NCBI GenBank assembly: GCA_017458265.1
Contig: JAFTFV010000048.1
Span: 41,191-105,190 of the forward strand
DNA from: Bacteroidales bacterium
Lineage (GTDB): Bacteria > Bacteroidota > Bacteroidia > Bacteroidales > UBA932
Reading direction: 5' to 3'
DNA: 64,000 nt
In this document: positions 53,225-58,537 of the stretch, piece after piece
Layout: every line of letters starts with the position of its first letter
How positions within the stretch are numbered: the first letter of the stretch is position 1
Notes under the pieces: model-generated
The model's database searches: none
What the model saw: the letters and a program-made list of their open reading frames with translations, nothing else
Told to the model about the DNA's origin: nothing
Position numbers and translations under genes: made by a program

Positions 53225-54889
53225 TTAGGAAATGAACTGTGCCTTGAGGGCTTCGATCTTCGAGGGAGCATCGGCACCGCGGGCGCCGAAGTAGAACTTG
53301 ATCTTGGGTTCTGTTCCGGAAGGACGGACGGTGACTACGTCGCCGGCGGCGTTGAAGAACTGAAGGACGTTGCTCTTCGGGAGGCCGGTTTTTTCGGGCT
53401 CGTTGTAGTCGATGACCTTGGTGAGGGGGCTGCCGGCGATGGTCTCGGGAGGGCAGGCGCGGTAGTCGGCCATGATCTTCTGGATTTCCTCTGCACCGGT
53501 TTTGCCCTTGCGGACGATGTAGACCATCTTTTCTACGTAGAGGCCGTATTTGTCGTAGACCTTCTGGAGGAGCTGGTAGAGGGTGAGGCCCTGTTCTGCG
53601 GCCCAGGCGGCGCATTCTGCCACCATGATGCCGGCTACCTGGGCGCACTTGTCGCGGACGAATTCGCCGAGGTTGAAGCCGTAGGACTCTTCACCGCCGC
53701 AGATGAATTCACCCTTGCCCTGGTTCAGCTTCACAACTTCTGCGATGTACTTGAAGCCGGTGAGTACGTTGTAGCACTTTACGCCGAAGTCCTTGCAGAT
53801 GGCTGCGATGAGTTCAGTTGTGACGATGGTCTTGACGCAGTATTTGGTGCTGTCGATCTTTCCGAGTTCTTTCCAGCGGGTGAGGACGTAATAGGTGAGG
53901 AAGGACCAGGTCTGGTTGCCGGTGAGCTGGACCATCTTGCCGTCGTTGTCGCGCACGGCGATGCCCAGGCGGTCTGCGTCGGGGTCTGTTGCGAGGACGA
54001 GGTCTGCGCCGGTTTCATCGGCCTTCTTGAGGGCCATGGCCATTGCGGCGGGCTCTTCCGGGTTGGGGGAGGCCACGGTGGGGAAGTTGCCGTCGGAGAT
54101 GTCCTGTTCGGGGACGTGGATGATGTTGTGGAAACCTATCATTCCAAGGGCCCTTGGCATGAGCTTTACGCCGCAGCCGTGAAGGGGAGTGTAGACTATC
54201 TTGAGGTCCTGGTGCTTCTTGACGGCCTCAGGACTGAGGGCCAGGGAGGTGATGTCGCGGAGGTAGCACTCGTCCACTTCCTCGCCCATGATTTCGATGG
54301 GGGCGGGCTTGGTGCCGGCTACGGGTTCGAAGCGGACGTCGGCAGGGTCCGTGATCTTGCCCACCTCATTTACGATGTCCTTGTCTACGGGAGCGGTGAT
54401 CTGGCCGCCGTCGCTCCAGAAGACCTTGTAGCCGTTGTATTCCTTGGGGTTGTGGCTGGCGGTGACCATGATGCCTGCCGTAGCCTTCTTGAGGCGGATG
54501 GAGTAGCTCAGTTCCGGGGTGGGGCGGAGGTCTTCGAAGAGATAGACCTTGATGCCGTTGTTGGAAAGGACCTTTGCCGATATCTCAGCGAACAGCCTTG
54601 AGTTGTTGCGGCTGTCGTGGCTGATGCACACGCTTGCGGCGCCTTCCACGTTGGCCTTGATGTAGTTTGCAAGGCCCTGGGTTGCCATGCCCACGGTGTA
54701 CTTGTTCATCCTGTTGGTCCCGACGCCCATGATGCCCCTGAGGCCTCCGGTTCCGAACTCCAGGTTACGGTAAAATGCATCCTCAAGTGCAGTGAGGTCT
54801 GTTTCCATGAGTTTCTTTACCTCTGCCTTGGTCTCTGCATCGAAGTTTCCTTCCAGCCAGCTCTGTGCTGTTTGTTTGTAGTCTGACAT
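53225..54889 (-). CDS. Phosphoglucomutase/phosphomannomutase family protein
   Basis: An alpha-D-phosphohexomutase of 554 residues, of the PgcA-like type with an N-terminal about 40-residue extension. FGTGGLRGIMG is the N-terminal family motif. The phosphoserine lies in MVTASHNPKEYNGYK, and the metal-binding loop is ATDPDADRLGI. GGEESYGFN (sugar-binding) and RPSGTEPKIKFY (phosphate-binding) follow. It is single on its strand. No TAnnTTTG is evident upstream; the 22-bp repeat array begins 17 nt before its start, so its promoter may lie within the repeats. Confidence 0.94.
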   Translation of the reverse strand: MSDYKQTAQSWLEGNFDAETKAEVKKLMETDLTALEDAFYRNLEFGTGGLRGIMGVGTNRMNKYTVGMATQGLANYIKANVEGAASVCISHDSRNNSRLFAEISAKVLSNNGIKVYLFEDLRPTPELSYSIRLKKATAGIMVTASHNPKEYNGYKVFWSDGGQITAPVDKDIVNEVGKITDPADVRFEPVAGTKPAPIEIMGEEVDECYLRDITSLALSPEAVKKHQDLKIVYTPLHGCGVKLMPRALGMIGFHNIIHVPEQDISDGNFPTVASPNPEEPAAMAMALKKADETGADLVLATDPDADRLGIAVRDNDGKMVQLTGNQTWSFLTYYVLTRWKELGKIDSTKYCVKTIVTTELIAAICKDFGVKCYNVLTGFKYIAEVVKLNQGKGEFICGGEESYGFNLGEFVRDKCAQVAGIMVAECAAWAAEQGLTLYQLLQKVYDKYGLYVEKMVYIVRKGKTGAEEIQKIMADYRACPPETIAGSPLTKVIDYNEPEKTGLPKSNVLQFFNAAGDVVTVRPSGTEPKIKFYFGARGADAPSKIEALKAQFIS

Positions 54890-54906
54890 AATTATGTTGG
54901 TTTTAG

Positions 54907-55005
54907 TTTATTGTCATTTCGAGCGAAGTTTATTGTCATTTCGAGCGAAGTTTATTGTCATTTCGAGCGAAGTTTATTGTCATTTCGAGCGAAGTCGAGA
55001 AATCT
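54907..55005 (+). repeat. Left tandem array: 4 x 22 bp plus terminal element
   Basis: Four identical 22-bp units (54907-54928, 54929-54950, 54951-54972, 54973-54994), each TTTAT followed by TGTCATTTCGAGCGAAG. The last unit continues into TCGAGAAATCT (to 55005). The final 28 bp (54978-55005) recur as an exact inverse complement at 57567-57594. There are no unique spacers, so it is not CRISPR. Confidence 0.92.
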
Positions 55006-55032
55006 AATCCCACAAATGTAAATAATAATCCG

Positions 55033-55040
55033 TATTTTTG
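55033..55040 (+). promoter_or_regulatory. -7 element of the methyltransferase gene
   Basis: TATTTTTG, 4 nt before ATG 55045. It shows that the frame extending up into the repeat array is not the start. Confidence 0.55.
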
Positions 55041-55044
55041 CAAT

Positions 55045-56298
55045 ATGGAATTCCCGGAATTCATACTGGCCCATAGCAATGATGACCCTGCTGAACTGGC
55101 ATTGAAGCGCTCCAGGTATGCATCTGACGTAGAGGACTTTGACCTTGCGCTTTCTACGCTGGAAGTGCGGCGCAAACTGCGCACTAAAGTGCCTGAGTGG
55201 CATGCCGTGCCGTCCCTTCGCTTTCCGCTTCGGCTGTCGGGAGAGCAGTGCTCCTCCACGGAAACGGCTTTTTACAAGGCCTGGGTGGTTTTATGCGCCC
55301 GAGGGTGGGCACAGGTTCCGGAAGGTGCGCCTTCATCCAAAAGGGTTGCAGACCTTACCGGCGGCCTTGGAGTGGATGCGTGGGCGTTTTCCAAGGTTGC
55401 ATCGGCCGTCCTTTACAACGAGATGAACCCGGCCCTTGCCGCCGCTGCAAGGCACAATTTCAAGGCTCTCGGGGCCGACAATATCATCGTCGCGAATCAT
55501 ACCGTAGGCGATGTGCCCGTGTCGGAAATCCTCGGCTCCTTCAGGCCGGACGTGATATTCCTGGACCCGGCCCGCCGCGGCGAAGGCGGCAGGAAGGTGT
55601 TCCGGCTGGAGGACTGCAGCCCGGATGTATCGGCACTTATGCCTGAACTTTATGATGCCTGCGCGCAAATACTTCTGAAGCTTTCCCCCATGGCCGATAT
55701 AACCATGCTCAGCACCCGCCTCCCCGGCGTCAGGCACGTGCACGTTGTAGAGGCCGAAGGGGAGTGCAAGGAACTTCTCCTGTGGCTCGAAAGGGGCTGG
55801 GAAGGAGGTTATGACATCACCGTCTATGCCGGTGGGAAGACGCTCACCTTCACTCCTGAGGAGGAGGCATCGGCCAAGGCAGAGCTGGTGGATGGGGGCT
55901 TTTCCGGAGGCCTGGACATGCCGGGTGCCGGAGCCCTCTTTGAGCCTGGAAAGGCGCTCCTCAAGAGCGGCGCGTTCAAGCTGCCGTGCGCAAGGTTCGG
56001 CCTTCGCAAATTGGGGGTCAATACGCATTTATATGCATCGGCAGAGGTGGTGCCGGAGCTGGCGGCGTTCGGGAAATGGTTCGCCGTGCGGGAGGTCCTT
56101 CCCTTCTCAGGCAAGGCCATGAAGACCTTCAAGGGCCTCCGTGCCGATGTCACCTCCCGCGGCCTTCCCCTCACCTCCGACGAGCTCCGCAAGCGCTGCG
56201 GCGTCCTCCCCGGCGACGGCACCGTCCACATCTTCGGCGCCTCCACCGCCCACGGCTCCGTTCTGATCCTGTCAGAAAGAATCACCTCTGCAGTTTGA
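55045..56298 (+). CDS. Class I SAM-dependent methyltransferase with THUMP-like domain
   Basis: A 417-residue probable RNA methyltransferase. The SAM site is VADLTGGLGVDAWAFSK, followed by YNEMNPALAAAARHN and the catalytic-type motif FLDPARRGEGG. The C-terminal half (about 290-417) resembles the THUMP-like domain that accompanies this family in Bacteroidota. The exact target base is not known. ATG 55045 was chosen from the -7 element 4 nt upstream. It lies between the left repeat array and the two non-coding arrays. Confidence 0.85.
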   Translation: MEFPEFILAHSNDDPAELALKRSRYASDVEDFDLALSTLEVRRKLRTKVPEWHAVPSLRFPLRLSGEQCSSTETAFYKAWVVLCARGWAQVPEGAPSSKRVADLTGGLGVDAWAFSKVASAVLYNEMNPALAAAARHNFKALGADNIIVANHTVGDVPVSEILGSFRPDVIFLDPARRGEGGRKVFRLEDCSPDVSALMPELYDACAQILLKLSPMADITMLSTRLPGVRHVHVVEAEGECKELLLWLERGWEGGYDITVYAGGKTLTFTPEEEASAKAELVDGGFSGGLDMPGAGALFEPGKALLKSGAFKLPCARFGLRKLGVNTHLYASAEVVPELAAFGKWFAVREVLPFSGKAMKTFKGLRADVTSRGLPLTSDELRKRCGVLPGDGTVHIFGASTAHGSVLILSERITSAV

Positions 56299-56335
56299 GT
56301 GTGTATCTTTCCCCATCATTCACCACCCATATTCG
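56299..56335 (+). other. Short spacer between the methyltransferase gene and the 63-bp array
   Basis: The gene-free stretch from 56299 to 56815 is occupied almost fully by the two tandem arrays and the tRNA terminator listed below. These first 37 nt hold no recognisable signal, and no terminator is seen after the methyltransferase gene. Confidence 0.6.
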
Positions 56336-56524
56336 TTAAAGCACGTTTTCGGCCTTGTGCAGCTCAAAGTGTGCTTCAGCCACACCCCTCGACCCCGCTT
56401 AAAGCACACTTTTGCCATTCTACAGCAGAAACCGTGCTTTAACGGCACCTCTCACCCCCCGCTGAAGCACATTATCTGCCTCCTACGGCCCAAAGCGTGC
56501 TTTAACCATCGCTATTTTGCTTGG
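56336..56524 (+). repeat. Tandem array of three diverged 63-bp units
   Basis: Units start at 56336, 56399 and 56462 with an exact 63-bp period. Each begins with (T/C)T(A/G)AAGCAC, holds an inverted CGTGCTTTAA- or GTGTGCTTC-type arm about 35 nt later (a hairpin of 6-9 bp), and in the first two a C-rich linker (ACCCCTCGACCCCGC, CACCTCTCACCCCCCGC). The middle unit has a perfect 9-bp stem, TTAAAGCAC / GTGCTTTAA. A 61-codon frame (56357-56542) stays open and repeats every 21 residues around a CF-N/S motif, but it has no promoter or ribosome binding site. Confidence 0.85.
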
Positions 56525-56538
56525 CAGCAACACGCATG

Positions 56539-56746
56539 GTGACAAAAATGCCCAAAAACGTGTCCGTGGCCGTCATCTACGACGCCCAAGGTGACAAAAA
56601 AGGCCGAAAACGTGACCGTTGCCGTAATTGATGACGTCCACATCGACAAAAATGGCCAAAATTGTCAACCCCGCCGTCATCAATGACGTGCAGATTGTCA
56701 AAAATGGCTGAAAATGACGACCTCGCCGTAATGAACTGACATTCAA
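56539..56746 (+). repeat. Tandem array of four diverged 52-bp units
   Basis: Units start at 56539, 56591, 56643 and 56695 with an exact 52-bp period. Each begins like GTGACAAAAATGGCC, then an AAAA run and GACC-like segment, then GCCGTCAT, and the first three end in an ATGACG-type half (CGTCAT / ATGACG palindrome, perfect in the third unit). The units differ at many positions but have no length change until the last few bases. No open frame runs through. Confidence 0.85.
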
Positions 56747-56773
56747 ATGCCCCGCTGATAGATATAGGCGCCG

Positions 56774-56815
56774 CAGAACAGAAAAGACAGGCCGCGGCCT
56801 GTCTCTTTTGTTCTG
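56774..56815. terminator. 42-nt near-perfect palindrome, terminator of tRNA-Ala
   Basis: Two 20-nt arms (56774-56793 and 56796-56815) match except at 2 positions, with the core AGACAGGCC / GGCCTGTCT and T-rich shoulders. It begins right at the 3' end of the tRNA on the minus strand. Confidence 0.8.
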
Positions 56816-56889
56816 TGGAGTATAGGGGAGTCGAACCCCTGACCTATAGATTGCGAACCTATCGCTCTAGCCAACTGAGCTAATACCCC
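56816..56889 (-). tRNA. tRNA-Ala, anticodon CGC
   Basis: The 74-nt cloverleaf on the minus strand starts GGGGTAT and ends ATACTCCA. The acceptor stem has the G3-U70 wobble that marks alanine tRNAs. The D arm is GCTC/GAGC, the anticodon loop TTCGCAA gives anticodon CGC, and the T arm is AGGGG-TTCGACT-CCCCT. The CCA end is not encoded. It reads GCG codons, frequent in high-GC genomes. Confidence 0.93.
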
Positions 56890-56901
56890 GAAAATGGACT
56901 G

Positions 56902-56932
56902 CAAAATTAGCAGATTATTTTGAAGAAACAAA
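56902..56932 (-). promoter_or_regulatory. tRNA-Ala promoter
   Basis: Minus-strand TTTG (56932-56929), a 19-nt spacer, then TAATTTTG (56909-56902), 12 nt before the tRNA. The -33 element lies inside the end of nth. Confidence 0.7.
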
Positions 56933-57565
56933 ATTGTCTTCAGTGTGTTTTTTGCACCACTCGGTGAGAGGGCAGGAGGAGCACTTGGGAGAACGGGCGG
57001 TGCAGATGTATCGGCCGTGGAGGATGAGCCAGTGATGGGCGGTGGCGCGCTTCTCAAGCGGGATGTGGCGCTCTAGGTCCTGTTCTACTTCGTAGGGCGT
57101 CTTGCCGTCAGAAAGACCAAGGCGGTGGGAGACTCGGAAAACGTGGGTGTCGACGGCTATGACGGGCTTGTCGTAAACGATTGACGCTATGACGTTTGCG
57201 GTCTTTCTGCCTACTCCGGGAAGACTCATGAGGGCGTCTATGTCCGAGGGTACGGAGCCGCCAAAATCGGCAAGGAGCTTACGCGCCATGTCTATGAGGT
57301 GCTGCGTCTTGGCGTTGGGGTAGGAGACGCTTTTTACGTAGGGGTAGACGTCGTCGAAGGATGCGGTGGCAAGGGCTTCCGGAGTGGGGAAGGCCTCGAA
57401 TAGCGGCGGGGTGACCATGTTCACGCGGCGGTCTGTGCACTGCGCGCTCAGGATCACGGCTACAAGGAGCTGGAAAGGGCTCTTGTAATGCAGCTCAGAA
57501 CGCACTTCGGGCTGGTTTTCGGAAAACCAGGCGACGATGGAGTTGAAACGTTGTTTTGTTGTCAT
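56915..57565 (-). CDS. nth: Endonuclease III
   Basis: A base-excision DNA glycosylase/AP lyase for oxidised pyrimidines. It has 216 residues from ATG 57565: helix-hairpin-helix LPGVGRKTANVI with the catalytic Lys, VIAVDTHVFRVSHR with the catalytic Asp, and a C-terminal [4Fe-4S] site with C-x6-C-x2-C-x5-C (CTARSPKCSSCPLTEWC). The start codon lies 1 nt after the 28-bp inverted repeat, so its ribosome-binding region is repeat DNA. The frame stays open upstream through all repeat units as (HLSFRAP)n; whether any of this is translated is unclear. Confidence 0.92.
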   Translation of the reverse strand: MTTKQRFNSIVAWFSENQPEVRSELHYKSPFQLLVAVILSAQCTDRRVNMVTPPLFEAFPTPEALATASFDDVYPYVKSVSYPNAKTQHLIDMARKLLADFGGSVPSDIDALMSLPGVGRKTANVIASIVYDKPVIAVDTHVFRVSHRLGLSDGKTPYEVEQDLERHIPLEKRATAHHWLILHGRYICTARSPKCSSCPLTEWCKKHTEDNFVSSK

Positions 57566-57566
57566 G

Positions 57567-57730
57567 AGATTTCTCGACTTCGCTCGAAATGACAGGTGGG
57601 GTGCTCGAAATGACAGGTGGGGTGCTCGAAATGACAGGTGGGGTGCTTGAAATGACAGGTGGGGTGCTTGAAATGACAGGTGGGGTGCTCGAAATGACAG
57701 GTGGTGGATGCTCGAAATGACAGGAGGGGT
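57567..57730 (-). repeat. Right tandem array: eight 21-bp units plus terminal element
   Basis: AGATTTCTCGACTTC (57567-57581) is followed by units GCTCGAAATGACAGG + TGGGGT (21 bp) at 57582, 57603, 57624, 57645, 57666, 57687 (23 bp, variant) and 57710. Counting the diverged ends this is seven clear units and a partial eighth at the right edge. Two units carry GCTTG instead of GCTCG. The core GCTCGAAATGACA is the inverse complement of the left-array core. It lies between nth and the ftsE-like gene. Confidence 0.9.
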
Positions 57731-57734
57731 GCGG

Positions 57735-58427
57735 TTAGAGAATAACGTCGATGCCTTCGTCGATGACTTCGGAGCAGGTTTCGTTTTCGCAGGAGAAGAC
57801 GCGGCCTGGGTACTTTTCGAAGATGGCGCGGTTGTGGGTGACCATGACGATGGCGGTGCCGGCTTCGTTAAGGGAGCGGAGGAGCTGGAGGATTTCGTCG
57901 GCGGTTTCGCCGTCGAGGTTGCCGGTGGGTTCATCGGCAAGGATGACCTTGGGCTGGTTCAGGAGGGCGCGGGCAATGGCGATGCGCTGCTGCTCGCCGC
58001 CGGAAAGCTGGTGCGGTTTCTTGTGGGCTTTGGTTTCCATTCCAACGGCCTTGAGGACTTCCATGATGCGCTGGTCCATGGCCTTGCGCTCCTTCCAGCC
58101 GGTGGCGCGGAGGACGAAGTCCAGGTTCTCCTCTACGGTGCGGTCCTGCAGGAGCTGGAAATCCTGGAAAACAACGCCCAGGGAGCGCCTGAGGAAGGGA
58201 ATGTCGCGGGACTTGATGCCCCTGAGGCGGAATCCGCATACCTTGCCGTCTCCCTTGAGGAGCTTGTTTTCGGCGGTCATGGTGCGGATAATGGAGGTTT
58301 TGCCGGAGCCGACTTTACCAACTATATAGACAAAATCGCCGGGCATGATTTCCATGTTCAGGCCGTAAATGACGGTGCTTTCGCCGTTCAGGATATCGGC
58401 ATCTTTGAAACTGATGAGACTTTCCAT
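57735..58427 (-). CDS. ftsE: FtsE-like ABC ATPase
   Basis: A cytoplasmic ABC ATPase of 230 residues, of the FtsE/LolD-like class. It has Walker [10 protein letters not shown], signature [15 protein letters not shown], Walker [13 protein letters not shown] and H-loop VMVTHN. Stand-alone size and the EPTGNLDG motif point to FtsE, which with FtsX controls peptidoglycan hydrolases at the divisome. No ftsX is next to it, so another MacB-type partner is possible. The start is ATG 58427, with a -7 element 20 nt upstream. Its 3' end adjoins the right repeat array. Confidence 0.85.
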   Translation of the reverse strand: MESLISFKDADILNGESTVIYGLNMEIMPGDFVYIVGKVGSGKTSIIRTMTAENKLLKGDGKVCGFRLRGIKSRDIPFLRRSLGVVFQDFQLLQDRTVEENLDFVLRATGWKERKAMDQRIMEVLKAVGMETKAHKKPHQLSGGEQQRIAIARALLNQPKVILADEPTGNLDGETADEILQLLRSLNEAGTAIVMVTHNRAIFEKYPGRVFSCENETCSEVIDEGIDVIL

Positions 58428-58447
58428 GTTTTTTCTCTTTCTACATG

Positions 58448-58455
58448 CAAATATA
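58448..58455 (-). promoter_or_regulatory. -7 element of the ftsE-like gene
   Basis: Minus-strand TATATTTG, 20 nt before ATG 58427. Confidence 0.55.
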
Positions 58456-58469
58456 ATCAGAAAAATTTG

Positions 58470-58477
58470 TATATTTG
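58470..58477 (+). promoter_or_regulatory. -7 element of the TPR/beta-barrel operon
   Basis: TATATTTG. Transcription would begin near 58482, giving a leader of about 55 nt that contains the hairpins at 58490-58520. Confidence 0.55.
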
Positions 58478-58489
58478 TAAAATAATGTG

Positions 58490-58520
58490 CCCTCCCCAAA
58501 GGGGAGGGAGCCCGAAAGGG
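58490..58520 (+). repeat. Two GC-rich hairpins in the TPR gene leader
   Basis: CCCTCCCC / GGGGAGGG is a perfect 8-bp stem with an AAA loop. It is followed 2 nt later by CCC-GAAA-GGG, a short stem with a GNRA-type tetraloop. They lie in the predicted 5' leader, 18 nt before the start codon, and are not followed by a T-run. Confidence 0.65.
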
Positions 58521-58537
58521 AAAAACACTGTCGGATT

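Noticed and set aside
54955-55044. Longer start for the methyltransferase gene, inside the repeat array
   Set aside because: A -7 element lies at 55033-55040, downstream of that start, and the translated extension is only repeat sequence.
56357-56542. 61-codon ORF across the 63-bp repeats
   Set aside because: The frame is open mainly because the 63-bp period is a multiple of three. There is no promoter, ribosome binding site or start context, so it was kept as a note on the repeat and not called a gene.
54907-57730. CRISPR arrays (regular repeats at 54907, 56336, 56539 and 57582)
   Set aside because: The outer arrays are head-to-tail units with no spacers. The inner arrays have diverged units rather than identical repeats with unique spacers, and no cas gene is present in the window.
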